Positions 32,445 through 40,562 are shown, counted from the stretch's first letter. The stretch: DNA of 49,605 bases from Bacteroidales bacterium (GCA_029007825.1 JAQXIO010000046.1:1-49605); one strand, 5' to 3'. Translations and numbers: made by a program. Notes: generated by a model from the sequence alone, not told the origin.

Positions 32445-33227
32445 TTAAGCCGTTTTAGGCTCTTTTAGAAGATTGTGGATAAACATCCGTCCGCTTTCCG
32501 TCCACACCGTTTGAATGGCCGTTCCCGTTGAGCCATCCGCACGAGTATAGGTGTAAGTTCTTGTCTTTGTGTAGCCCCTATTCTGATATTTGTAGCTAAG
32601 CAACCATTGACCGCTTTGTTTGTATTGAACACCCAAATCTTTCAGCTTCTTGTTCAAAGTTTCAGCCGAAAAACCAAGCTCTTTTGCAATCTGGTTAGCC
32701 GTATAAGTATTCGCCGACTGCAATACATTATCCACATACTCCACTTTAGGAGCAGCCTCTCTTAGCTGTTCGGTTTGCAACTGGTTTTGTTGTTGCAACA
32801 TTTGATTCTCTGTCTTTGTCTGTTCTAATCTCTTTTGAAGTACACTCATTGCGTAAGCTATTGCTTCATCATCGTTGCTTACTGTGGTAACGCCTGTTTT
32901 CAATAGCTCCTTGATACGATCATTACACCAAATCGCAAAAGAAGGACTTAACCAACGTGCAAACTCTAAGGCTACATCTTCGTGCATCCATGTACCTGGA
33001 TTATTTCCTCCTTTCGTAACTGACACTAAATCAGCCAAAGGGCATTTTTTCACTTTGGAAAGCTCATTAAGATAATCGTTTGATTGTTGGGTTCTTAGCC
33101 AATCTTTTGGAGCCTTTCCAAATGGAGCGCTCATTTGATTGGCATTAATCATAACGCTATCTCCTTTCTGAAAGGTGATAGGACTTCCATTGTACTGGAA
33201 GATTTGATTTTCATTCAAGTGTCGCAT
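32445..33227 (-). CDS. Phage antirepressor, KilA-N plus KilAC/ANT-like
   Basis: 260 residues. KilA-N domain at about 1-110 (NQIFQYNGSPITFQKGDSVMINANQMSAPFGKAPKDWLRTQQSNDYLNEL...KGGNNPGTWMHEDVALEFARWLSPSFAIWCNDRI), a coiled coil (VLQKRLEQTKTENQMLQQQNQLQTEQLRE), then a KilAC/ANT-type domain (YTANQIAKELGFSAETLNKKLKDLGVQYKQSGQWLLS). Such proteins bind DNA or titrate prophage repressors to trigger induction. Directly upstream lies a family-B structured RNA that could control its expression. Confidence 0.85.
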   Translation of the reverse strand: MRHLNENQIFQYNGSPITFQKGDSVMINANQMSAPFGKAPKDWLRTQQSNDYLNELSKVKKCPLADLVSVTKGGNNPGTWMHEDVALEFARWLSPSFAIWCNDRIKELLKTGVTTVSNDDEAIAYAMSVLQKRLEQTKTENQMLQQQNQLQTEQLREAAPKVEYVDNVLQSANTYTANQIAKELGFSAETLNKKLKDLGVQYKQSGQWLLSYKYQNRGYTKTRTYTYTRADGSTGTAIQTVWTESGRMFIHNLLKEPKTA

Positions 33228-33249
33228 AACATGAAAATTTAAAAATTAA

Positions 33250-33402
33250 TAAATAAAGAAAGCAGAGAATTTCTCCACGTTGCGACACTTCCATATTGGC
33301 TTTGGGGCGAATATGTACGGAGAAACCTCTGCTTATATTTTATGCAGTTGTTTACTATTGGGCATAAAAAATCCCCAAACCAAATATGTATATAAAAGTG
33401 TC
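33250..33402 (-). ncRNA. Pseudoknotted RNA B4 (family B), prophage-borne, upstream of the antirepressor
   Basis: Same interleaved fold as the host copies: P2 TGCGACACTT/AAGTGTCGCA (33281-33290, 33396-33405) extended by CATATT/AATATG, P3 TTTGGGG/CCCCAAA (33301-33307, 33373-33379), P1 AGCAGAG/CTCTGCT (33261-33267, 33327-33333) extended by TTCTCC/GGAGAA. The junction strand CCAAAGCC is identical. The -7 box TATATTTG is at 33416-33409. The 3' T tract (TTTCTTTATTT) is weaker, and the antirepressor ATG follows 25 bases later, so this may be a leader of that gene rather than a separate RNA. A 60-codon frame across it is not conserved. Confidence 0.7.
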
Positions 33403-33429
33403 GCACCCCAAATATAAGCATATTTTTTA

Positions 33430-33765
33430 TTATGCTATTCTGATAAGATTAAATTTTTTGAATGAACGAAACGAATCTTTCTCACAATCCCAATAGGTAA
33501 ACATATCCTCATTCTTTTTTCGGTTATCATTACCTTTTATTTTATCGGAAATGACATCATCGCGCATCGTTCCGAAAGCTTGCCTGATCTCTCCATTAAC
33601 CTTTTGATAGAAAAATTGAACAGTGCTATTTTTCATTTCTTTTGCCAGTTTGTACACTTGCCATGCCTTTTTAAGGCAATCGGCGAAACATTCTCCGGTA
33701 ACTCTGAAAAAACGCCATGCGTTAAACATTACTTCTCTTAATTGATTCTTTACATTCGTACTCAT
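33430..33765 (-). CDS. DUF2693-like SH3-fold small protein
   Basis: 111 residues. The middle motif VQFFYQKVNGEIRQAFGTMRDDVI is characteristic of the small Bacteroidetes phage/plasmid proteins annotated DUF2693 (SH3-like beta barrel). The N-terminal helix WRFFRVTGECFADCLKKAWQVYKLAKEMK is the usual lead-in. The exact function is unknown. Confidence 0.65.
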   Translation of the reverse strand: MSTNVKNQLREVMFNAWRFFRVTGECFADCLKKAWQVYKLAKEMKNSTVQFFYQKVNGEIRQAFGTMRDDVISDKIKGNDNRKKNEDMFTYWDCEKDSFRSFKKFNLIRIA

Positions 33766-33783
33766 AATTGTATTTATTAAAAA

Positions 33784-34056
33784 TTAGTCTCCGTTATACA
33801 TGCTATTACTATAATAATTGATTAAATCCGATTGCATAATCTTAGGAAAATCAAATGAGCCATACACAACAGCCTTACGAGGAGAATTAGCGGCTTTAGC
33901 CTCTCTCCAAGCCTGTTTAAGACATGATGAAAAACTTTTTCCCGGTTCTCTCAATTTCACGCAACCGATAACCGTTACTCTCTCCTTACCTTCTTTTCTA
34001 TATATTTCCCAAGCTCTTTTCATTATCTCGCTTCTGTTGTATTTTGTTGTTGTCAT
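33784..34056 (-). CDS. Small protein related to its neighbour's N-terminus
   Basis: 90 residues: MKRAWEIYRKEG...GKSFSSCLKQAWREAKAAN matches the helix pattern FxxCLKxAWxxxK of the DUF2693-like neighbour but lacks its barrel motif. Co-transcribed with it, 18 bases apart, from a promoter at 34089-34119. Confidence 0.55.
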   Translation of the reverse strand: MTTTKYNRSEIMKRAWEIYRKEGKERVTVIGCVKLREPGKSFSSCLKQAWREAKAANSPRKAVVYGSFDFPKIMQSDLINYYSNSMYNGD

Positions 34057-34088
34057 AGCTATATACGTTTTATGTTTATTTTATATCA

Positions 34089-34119
34089 CAAATATACAGT
34101 ATATGTTTATAATAGCAAT
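34089..34119 (-). promoter_or_regulatory. Promoter of the 34056-33430 genes
   Basis: -33 ATTG (34119-34116), 19 bases, -7 TATATTTG (34096-34089). Flanked by TATAAACA-like words shared with the divergent Xre gene. Confidence 0.62.
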
Positions 34120-34174
34120 AGCTTGCATGGTTAATTATAGTTAATAATATACCTTTAACGCATATTACTTCGGT

Positions 34175-34227
34175 TTTATAAACACAAAACGGTATTTTTG
34201 TATCAAAATAATTATAAACACAAAACG
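34175..34227 (+). promoter_or_regulatory. Operator repeats and promoter of the Xre gene at 34231
   Basis: TTATAAACACAAAACG occurs twice in direct orientation (34176-34191 and 34212-34227), flanking a -7 box TATTTTTG (34193-34200). An inverted relative CGTTTTATGTTTA is at 34066-34078. The second copy abuts the ATG, as expected for autorepression. Confidence 0.6.
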
Positions 34228-34230
34228 TAT

Positions 34231-34479
34231 ATGGAATTAAGATTAAAAGATGTGTGTCAACTAAGAGGGATAACACAAAAAGAACTGGCTTTAAAATTAG
34301 GTGTATCAGAAATGACGCTCAGTAGAGCCTCTAAGGGCAATACCTCTTTACAGATGATTGATGCCATTGCTGAAGCTTTAGGAGTTCCAGTAACAGAACT
34401 CTTTGATAAACCAAAAGAAGGAGTTATACATTGCCCTCACTGCGGTAAGGAGATAAAATTGAATCCGGAAGTAAAATAA
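34231..34479 (+). CDS. Xre-family HTH regulator with C-terminal zinc-knuckle motif
   Basis: 82 residues from the ATG at 34231 (MELRLKDVCQLRGITQKELALKLGVSEMTLSRASKGNTSLQMIDAIAEALGVPVTELFD). The helix-turn-helix fills the first 60 residues; the tail IHCPHCGKEIKL has a single CPxCG zinc-knuckle half. Divergent from the 34056 gene with shared repeats between, so it probably regulates both directions, possibly including the antirepressor region. Confidence 0.78.
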   Translation: MELRLKDVCQLRGITQKELALKLGVSEMTLSRASKGNTSLQMIDAIAEALGVPVTELFDKPKEGVIHCPHCGKEIKLNPEVK

Positions 34480-34495
34480 AAATAGATGCTATTTA

Positions 34496-34558
34496 TTCGG
34501 TAATATAAAATTTATTCCCAGTAAAAGTTTTATATTATCGAATTATTGTGTATCTTTG
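34496..34558 (+). promoter_or_regulatory. HigBA promoter with large inverted-repeat operator
   Basis: TTCGGTAATATAAAA (34496-34510) is a 15-base inverted repeat of TTTTATATTATCGAA (34528-34542) with one mismatch; the -7 box TATCTTTG is at 34551-34558. The layout fits an operator for autoregulation by the antitoxin. Confidence 0.68.
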
Positions 34559-34578
34559 CATGAAAGAGAATGTAAAAA

Positions 34579-34878
34579 ATGAGAATAGTATCACATAAGA
34601 AACTAAAAGAGTTTTACGAAACGAAAGGATATGAGGATTCCCGTATAGCTCTTGAGCGTTGGTACGATTTGGCCGAAAAAGCCTCATGGAAAAATCTTTC
34701 AGAAATAAAAGTGGATTTCCCCTCTACCGATTATGTAGGAAACCAACATTATGTGTTTAATATTAGAGGCAACAACTACCGATTGATAGTGGTTATTAAA
34801 TTTACGATAGGATATATATTTATCCGTAAGGTGTGTACCCATAAAGAATATGATAAATTAGATTGTTCAACCATTTAA
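34579..34878 (+). CDS. higB: HigB-type mRNA interferase toxin
   Basis: 99 residues. RelE/HigB fold features: MRIVSHKKLKEFYETKGYEDSRIALERWYDLAEKASWKNLSEIKVDFPSTDYVGNQHYVFNIRGNNYRLIVVIKFTIGYIFIRKVCTHKEYDKL; the ending IRKVCTHKEYDKL is typical of HigB. Known relatives cut mRNA at the ribosome. Toxin gene first, antitoxin second, as in HigBA. Confidence 0.86.
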   Translation: MRIVSHKKLKEFYETKGYEDSRIALERWYDLAEKASWKNLSEIKVDFPSTDYVGNQHYVFNIRGNNYRLIVVIKFTIGYIFIRKVCTHKEYDKLDCSTI

Positions 34879-34889
34879 AAGTAAACTAT

Positions 34890-35252
34890 ATGAGCAAGAT
34901 TACAAAAGAGCAATACGAGTTTGCACAGGAAAGAGTAGAAGAGCTTTTGCCTTTGGTTGATGATAATACACCAGCGAACGATAAAAACGCAGTGGAGCTT
35001 ACTATGATGTCTGAAATCGTAATAGCATACGAAAAAGAACATTATCCGATAGAAAAACCGACTGTTGCTGAATTGATAGAATTATCTCTTGAAGAAAAAG
35101 GAATGACACAAAAGCAACTTGCAAATGAAATCGGCATAAGCCCTTCGCGAGTGAATGACTATATTTCCGGGCGTTCTGAGCCGACATTGAAGATCGCACG
35201 GTTACTTTGCCGTATTCTAAATATTCGGCCTGCTGATATGTTAGGATTTTAA
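34890..35252 (+). CDS. higA: HigA-type HTH antitoxin
   Basis: 120 residues from the ATG at 34890 (MSKITKEQYEFAQERVEELLPLV). The C-terminal helix-turn-helix is AELIELSLEEKGMTQKQLANEIGISPSRVNDYISGRSEPTLKIARLLCRILNI (residues 60-115); the N-terminal helices neutralise the toxin. The gene starts 11 bases after the toxin stop. Maintains the prophage or acts in abortive infection; both are known for HigBA. Confidence 0.86.
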   Translation: MSKITKEQYEFAQERVEELLPLVDDNTPANDKNAVELTMMSEIVIAYEKEHYPIEKPTVAELIELSLEEKGMTQKQLANEIGISPSRVNDYISGRSEPTLKIARLLCRILNIRPADMLGF

Positions 35253-35287
35253 GATGTGATCGATACCATTACGATAAAAATAGATAG

Positions 35288-35683
35288 ATGATAAACATTA
35301 AAGAATTAAGAGTAGGAAACTATGTAAAAGACCGGGGGAATAAAATACTACGTATTGACTATTTTGAGATAGATAAAGTATGTCAAGAAATGGAAGTAGC
35401 CAATATGAAAGTACATCCGCTTACTGAATATGTAGAACATTTAGAGCCTGTTCCTATATCAATAGATATGCTATTGAAATTTGGATTTATAGATGATTCA
35501 TATCCGGGATGTGAAGAACAAATTATTTTTAAACTGGAAGAATTTTGGATATTGTATAATCGGAGATCTGAACTTTATGGAATAATGCTTGCAGAGAGAG
35601 TTGTATGCGAATTGAAATATTTACACCAACTTCAAAACATATATTTCGATTTGCAAGGTAAAGAACTATTAGTAGTTATATGA
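35288..35683 (+). CDS. Conserved Bacteroidetes phage protein of unknown role
   Basis: 131 residues. The start IKELRVGNYVKDRGNKILRIDYFEID and the end LKYLHQLQNIYFDLQGKELLVVI are a pattern I recall from many Bacteroidetes phage and mobile-element proteins of unknown function. Downstream of HigBA on the same strand, 35 bases after it. Confidence 0.65.
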   Translation: MINIKELRVGNYVKDRGNKILRIDYFEIDKVCQEMEVANMKVHPLTEYVEHLEPVPISIDMLLKFGFIDDSYPGCEEQIIFKLEEFWILYNRRSELYGIMLAERVVCELKYLHQLQNIYFDLQGKELLVVI

Positions 35684-35754
35684 TAATTATAGAAAGACTA
35701 ATCAAATCGAAAAGTTAAAGGTGAATAATTCCCATCTTTTTATTAATATCTATA

Positions 35755-35822
35755 TTTGATATACTGAATTTGTGATATATATTTGCATAAAAAAATGCCG
35801 TAGGTAAATACGGCATTTTTTT
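35755..35822 (+). other. Promoter firing directly into a terminator
   Basis: -33 TTTG (35755-35758), 19 bases, -7 TATATTTG (35778-35785), then within 10 bases a perfect terminator: ATGCCGTA/TACGGCAT with A7 before and T7 after (to 35822). The expected transcript is only about 30 nt. The hairpin works on both strands and insulates late promoter P3. Confidence 0.6.
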
Positions 35823-35863
35823 ATGCGTCAATTATCCTCCTTTTTTCTTCAAAAAACGCCCTT

Positions 35864-35899
35864 ATTATTTGGAATGATTCTAAATAATTACTACGTTTG
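35864..35899 (+). promoter_or_regulatory. Late promoter P3 with palindromic operator
   Basis: -33 TTTG (35868-35871), 20 bases, -7 TACGTTTG (35892-35899); palindrome ATTATTTGGAA-N3-TTCTAAATAAT at 35864-35888 as at P1 and P2. The 60-base leader holds two small hairpins (GCGG/CCGC at 35907-35922; GCGTG/CACGC at 35928-35945). Restarts late transcription for the tail-fibre, lysis and accessory genes. Confidence 0.83.
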
Positions 35900-35962
35900 T
35901 TATAGAGCGGTTTGAATGCCGCAGAAAGCGTGTGAAGTTGCACGCAGCTTAAATATGGACGT

Positions 35963-36817
35963 ATGCTGTATATAAGTTACCTTTCTCCTATTTGTTTCTA
36001 CCGGGATGATAACCGTTATGAAAATTCTGACGATTACATCCAGTCTTTTTACATTAACGATACGACTACTTTCCAATTGTTCGGCGATCCGGGGCATGTC
36101 GTCAAAGCTTTTGTTGCCGGTAAGGCAATCACTTTGACGGAAGTAAAGCCGGATGCAGATAATCCTCTCAGTTTTTACGAGTTTACTCTTAACAAGTCGG
36201 TTTGGGAAGAGCCGGGATGTTATAAAATATTATTGAATGTAGATAATGTGGATTATGTCGAAAGCCTGCCTTTTATCGTAAGTTCAGATGCTTCTTATTT
36301 TGAGAACAGCGTATTGATTTCTTATACGAACAGGGATAATGATATTGCGTTTAATACGCTTTTCAATTACAACAATACGCAACGCACATTTTCTTTCCGG
36401 GTACAGGGAGGTTTCAAAAGCTCCGGAGTATCTATGAATGTGGAAACGGAGAATTACAGGACGCAGCGGCAAGAGATTATTCCGCTTTATTCTATACCCT
36501 ACGAGACGGAAACACTGGTTATTGGCGATAGTCTGGGGGTTCCGGTATGGATAGGACGACTGATTAACTACATATTCTCTTTGTCGGAAGTCTCCGTGAA
36601 CGGTGTAGACTACGTGCGAAACGAATCGAGCATTCCGGAGCAGCAGGTTATTGCTGAGGATTACAAACAATACAACTATTCGATTGCTCTACAGAGGGCA
36701 TTGAACCTTATGTATTACGATATAAAGCCGTCTGATACGTCCAGATGGGTTTTAAGCAGAGGAAAATGGGATGCGGACGGTTATTGGTTGGCGAACGGTA
36801 AATGGTATGCTAAATAA
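35963..36817 (+). CDS. Baseplate/tail protein of unknown type
   Basis: 284 residues, beta-rich and tyrosine-rich (FYINDTTTFQLFGDPGHVVKAFVAGKAITLTEVKPD; FRVQGGFKSSGVSMNVETENYRTQRQEIIPLYSIPYETETLVIGDSLGVPVWIGRLIN). First gene after P3 and 6 bases before the tail fibre, so probably a baseplate or upper tail-tip component. The last 30 residues (SRGKWDADGYWLANGKWYAK) are a short W/G repeat. Confidence 0.6.
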   Translation: MLYISYLSPICFYRDDNRYENSDDYIQSFYINDTTTFQLFGDPGHVVKAFVAGKAITLTEVKPDADNPLSFYEFTLNKSVWEEPGCYKILLNVDNVDYVESLPFIVSSDASYFENSVLISYTNRDNDIAFNTLFNYNNTQRTFSFRVQGGFKSSGVSMNVETENYRTQRQEIIPLYSIPYETETLVIGDSLGVPVWIGRLINYIFSLSEVSVNGVDYVRNESSIPEQQVIAEDYKQYNYSIALQRALNLMYYDIKPSDTSRWVLSRGKWDADGYWLANGKWYAK

Positions 36818-36823
36818 ATTGAT

Positions 36824-39643
36824 ATGGAATACGAAAAGATAGAGGTGTACGATCCTTTAACAGAAAAAGGCGATACGGGAGAATCTTCCGCCGGAAAGCT
36901 TAACCGCAACTTTGAGAGAGCGGCAAGTCTGGATGACTTGAATAATATTCCTGCCGTTTTGTATAACAGGGATCAGGATTTGACTGACACGCAGCAAGAG
37001 CAAGCAAGGAAAAATATAGGTGCAGGCGTAACACAACGGCGCAACGGCTATCTGTCTATGGGAGATATAAACAATGCCCCCGATCAGAATATTGGGCCAT
37101 ACGGAGTATGGATAGAGAGCGAGGAGTATGGGATTATATTCCAGTATCAGGCTCCGGTAGGTGTTGGAAATCCGTCAATTACTTATCAGATGGCGATTAA
37201 TCCGGGTTACGGATGGAGGATGCGTCAATATTCTTCTGTTAATAAAGTATGGACTGATTGGGTGAATATCGGGATAGGTTCAGGTTCGGTAAGATACGAT
37301 ACGCAGCAAGATTTGGATTCTTCCGAAATGGAGCAGGCTTTGTTCAACGTCGGCTTGCAGAACTTCAAAGGCGGGCTGCTTATTTCCGATTTATCGGAAA
37401 TGAACAAAATTAATCCGGAGTGGTGGTGTTGGGGAGAAACCGATTTTATCAGAGATCCGGAAGCAGACGAAATAGCTAAAGACAATAATTTCTTTTGGTT
37501 ACAGTCGAGTCGAATAATGAACGACGAATTGGAAACAAGCCAAACAAGAATAAACGGAAGAAGATTACAACGCCGTACAAAATTAGGTCGTAGTACGAGT
37601 TGGGAAGGCATCGTATGGGAAGATATAGATTCATCGCCGGAAGATAAGCCATATTATGTGGAATTAAACGAAATAGAAACACTGTCATCTCCGGAAATAG
37701 AAGATAGAATAGGCGGTTGGGATAATCTAAGGAGAGCAATTATTAAAGGAAGAAACATTAATGCTATTATAGATGCTTCCGGTCAATGGGTAGAATTGAC
37801 GGGAAAGAATCAAGGTAATTATACAATCGTCTTAACAGATGTCAATAGTACGGATGATATTAAAACTGTTTGGAAAATTAATAAATCACAAACTGAAGGT
37901 ACATTAACAGCATTGAAAGAAACCGTAGAATTAACAGTTTCTGCAGCTACTACCGAAAATTATGGCACTGTTATCCTTGGAAAAGGACTAGGAGACAATA
38001 CAGATTCGGGTAAGGTTCCGGCGTTAGATTCTGATGGTAAGATACCTAATGCTAATTTACGGGATGCTTTTAATAACGCCTCAGAAGGTGGTATTGTAAA
38101 AGTAACTTACAACGGAGGAACTATGGATAAATATAAAGTTCCTTTTGTAGGAGATAATGGAGTATTATCCCCCTATGTTCTTCCAGAAGCTACCAATGAA
38201 GAGAAAGGAGCGGTAACACTGGCGTCTAATACCGGTAACAGTACCGATAACGGTAAAGTACCTGTATTAGGGGCAGATGGTAAGTTGAACGTAAATACGT
38301 TACCTGCCGGTTTATCTCCTGCCCCAGTTAATGGCAGGCTATACGTTGGGAAAGATGGGACCTGGGTTCAAGATTCTAATTTTGTCAACGCCTATAATAA
38401 TACAGATGGCTATCTCGTAAATACAGATATAATAGCGGGGGAATCCGATGTTTTAGGCGTAACTTTCCAGATAATTGGAAATCAATATAGTGCGTCTACC
38501 GGATTTAGCGGAATACCTTATTTTTGCGTAATACAAGCGTATTGGCATGGTATCAATAATACTTTTTATGACCCGGCCTGCATTGCATTAGGTAATGCAG
38601 CCAATTTCAATAATATTACGGTATTTAGACGGTTAGTAGATGGTAGTTATCGAATCTGTATTCGTTTTGAATCTAAGCAGTACAACAATTTTAGCGTAGC
38701 AGCATACGCTAACAATGATGTTTCTGGAAGAAATAGAGTAACTAATATTTCCAGTAGCGCCGTTCCGAGCGATGCCATAAGCACAAAAAATGTATCTGTC
38801 AGAGTAGGGTATAACGATACTAATGCTAATCTATCAACAGTAGATTGGAATGCCAATCATTTGATCACGGAAGGTTGGGTGCGATTTGGGGGAGAGATTA
38901 ATTTTCGGCCCCCCGAAACGGGCGGTTGGGGCTCCGGAATGTATTTTAGGAAAAAATCAGATAATTCAAATCTTGCAGCTATTGGAGCCGTGTTTTATGA
39001 AGAGGTCTTTAGCAAATTCTATATCGGTTGGGGTACTAATCCTTTAAATCCTGCTACCGGATTAGCTATCGGCGAAAATGCTTTTACATATAAGGGTCAA
39101 AATATTTGGCACGCGGGAAACTTAGGGGACGCAACAACGACAAAAGCCGGTTTAGTAGTTTTAGCCGATAATACCGGTAACAGTACCGACAACGGTAAAG
39201 TGCCTGTATTAGGGGCAAATGGTAAGCTTAATGCGAATGTTATACCGTCAGGAAGTACAACAAGGTTTATATATACCGTATATAGTAATGACATCGGGAG
39301 CGAGGTACATGCTATGCTTCGTATCATTGGGGCTAAAGACGCTATTTTTGCGGCCACCGTCGAAGTACTGGGCTACGGAACCCGTATATATGATAATGCG
39401 GGAACTACGATGTATCAGTCATTCAACCTTAAAAAAACAGTAGAAATATACAGTTCCTGCTATGAAAACGGAGACGAATCGTTTTTATCCTCAGCCTACA
39501 AAATAAACGGGAAATACGTTGGCAATTTGACTTATGACGGAAACGATATTTTGATAGATGTAGGAAATCTACTCACTTATACAGAAAACGACATAAATAG
39601 ATATACGTCTGTAACACGAAACATAATTAACGAAACAAATTAA
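36824..39643 (+). CDS. Tail fibre / receptor-binding protein with repeated modules
   Basis: 939 residues. The N-terminus (YDPLTEKGDTGESSAGKLNRNFERAA) is a collagen-like or virion-anchoring region; residues 60-160 resemble a pyocin-knob domain (GPYGVWIESEEYGIIFQYQA...WRMRQYSSVNKVWTDWVNIG). Three copies of a linker module occur near residues 389, 469 and 783 (DNTDSGKVPALDSDGKI; GNSTDNGKVPVLGADGKLN; GNSTDNGKVPVLGANGKLN), each followed by a beta-rich block. The C-terminus contains the likely receptor-binding tip. No reverse transcriptase or template repeat nearby, so no diversity-generating element seen. Confidence 0.8.
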   Translation: MEYEKIEVYDPLTEKGDTGESSAGKLNRNFERAASLDDLNNIPAVLYNRDQDLTDTQQEQARKNIGAGVTQRRNGYLSMGDINNAPDQNIGPYGVWIESEEYGIIFQYQAPVGVGNPSITYQMAINPGYGWRMRQYSSVNKVWTDWVNIGIGSGSVRYDTQQDLDSSEMEQALFNVGLQNFKGGLLISDLSEMNKINPEWWCWGETDFIRDPEADEIAKDNNFFWLQSSRIMNDELETSQTRINGRRLQRRTKLGRSTSWEGIVWEDIDSSPEDKPYYVELNEIETLSSPEIEDRIGGWDNLRRAIIKGRNINAIIDASGQWVELTGKNQGNYTIVLTDVNSTDDIKTVWKINKSQTEGTLTALKETVELTVSAATTENYGTVILGKGLGDNTDSGKVPALDSDGKIPNANLRDAFNNASEGGIVKVTYNGGTMDKYKVPFVGDNGVLSPYVLPEATNEEKGAVTLASNTGNSTDNGKVPVLGADGKLNVNTLPAGLSPAPVNGRLYVGKDGTWVQDSNFVNAYNNTDGYLVNTDIIAGESDVLGVTFQIIGNQYSASTGFSGIPYFCVIQAYWHGINNTFYDPACIALGNAANFNNITVFRRLVDGSYRICIRFESKQYNNFSVAAYANNDVSGRNRVTNISSSAVPSDAISTKNVSVRVGYNDTNANLSTVDWNANHLITEGWVRFGGEINFRPPETGGWGSGMYFRKKSDNSNLAAIGAVFYEEVFSKFYIGWGTNPLNPATGLAIGENAFTYKGQNIWHAGNLGDATTTKAGLVVLADNTGNSTDNGKVPVLGANGKLNANVIPSGSTTRFIYTVYSNDIGSEVHAMLRIIGAKDAIFAATVEVLGYGTRIYDNAGTTMYQSFNLKKTVEIYSSCYENGDESFLSSAYKINGKYVGNLTYDGNDILIDVGNLLTYTENDINRYTSVTRNIINETN

Positions 39644-39653
39644 TATTATAGAT

Positions 39654-40562
39654 ATGATACAGACAAACAAAATATATCATGCCGATTGCATTGATTTAAT
39701 GGCTCAGATTGACAGCGAATCGATTGATTGCATATTAACCGATCCTCCCTATCTATATCTTAAAAATCAAAAGTTAGATAGGCCGTTCGACGAGACTAAA
39801 TTTTTCGGCGAGGCTAAACGGATACTTAAAAAAAACGGCTTTATCGTCCTGTTTGGGCGGGGTACGTCTTTTTACAGATGGAATACTATATTAGCGGACT
39901 TAGGATTTACTTTTAAAGAGGAAATTATTTGGGATAAATTGCAAACAACATCACCGTTAATGCGCCTATCGAGAGTACACGAGACTATATCTATTTACAC
40001 AAAAAAAGGGGGGAGTATCAACAGGGTAAAGGTGCCGTATATAACTGCAAAACAACACGATATTAATAGTATCATTGTCGATATTAAAAGACTTAAAACA
40101 ATATTTAATAACCCCAAATCATTAGATGCTGTTATGCAATTTTTAAAAGCAAATAAAAATGCTAAAATTGCTCACAGATCAGACCTTGACGAAGATCACG
40201 TAAGGGGGATTACAGTATCAGGTGGAGCAAAATGTGGTGACAGATGTGTAGCTATGATGCAGGCAATAGATTTTGGGATGAATGAAAAGTCCATAATTAA
40301 AGAAACGAGAGATCATTATAACTATAAAAAAAATCATCCCACCCAGAAGCCGGTATCGTTGTTAAAGCGACTATTAAACCTCACAACCAAAGAGGGCGAT
40401 CTGGTATTTGATCCGTTTGGTGGTAGTGGCTCTACCGCTGTCGCCTGCCTGGAGAGTGGCCGGGATTTTATCTCGTGCGAAATAGACAAAGAGTATTACG
40501 ATAAATCTGTAAATAGGATTAATGAGGTATTAGATAAATATCCTTTACTTACACAAGTATAA
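39654..40562 (+). CDS. Orphan DNA methyltransferase (beta class, N4/N6)
   Basis: 302 residues. Catalytic motif DPPY at 30-33 (ILTDPPYLYL) comes first and the AdoMet-binding motif FDPFGGSGSTAVACLESGRDFISCEID (about 250-276) last, the beta-class order; the target-recognition region lies between (KRLKTIFNNPKSLDAVMQFL...). HPTQKPVSLLKRLL precedes the binding motif. No restriction endonuclease adjoins it, so it probably protects phage DNA from host restriction or marks packaged DNA. It lies in the late operon, 10 bases behind the fibre gene. Confidence 0.88.
   Translation: MIQTNKIYHADCIDLMAQIDSESIDCILTDPPYLYLKNQKLDRPFDETKFFGEAKRILKKNGFIVLFGRGTSFYRWNTILADLGFTFKEEIIWDKLQTTSPLMRLSRVHETISIYTKKGGSINRVKVPYITAKQHDINSIIVDIKRLKTIFNNPKSLDAVMQFLKANKNAKIAHRSDLDEDHVRGITVSGGAKCGDRCVAMMQAIDFGMNEKSIIKETRDHYNYKKNHPTQKPVSLLKRLLNLTTKEGDLVFDPFGGSGSTAVACLESGRDFISCEIDKEYYDKSVNRINEVLDKYPLLTQV

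Noticed and set aside
33239..33421. 60-codon minus-strand frame upstream of the antirepressor
   Set aside because: It coincides with the family-B fold, and the peptide has no counterpart in the other three copies.
36824..40562. Diversity-generating retroelement acting on the fibre
   Set aside because: No reverse transcriptase gene or template repeat is visible in the window.
39654..40562. Complete restriction-modification system
   Set aside because: Only the methyltransferase is present; neighbours are a fibre gene and a small late protein, with no nuclease motif.
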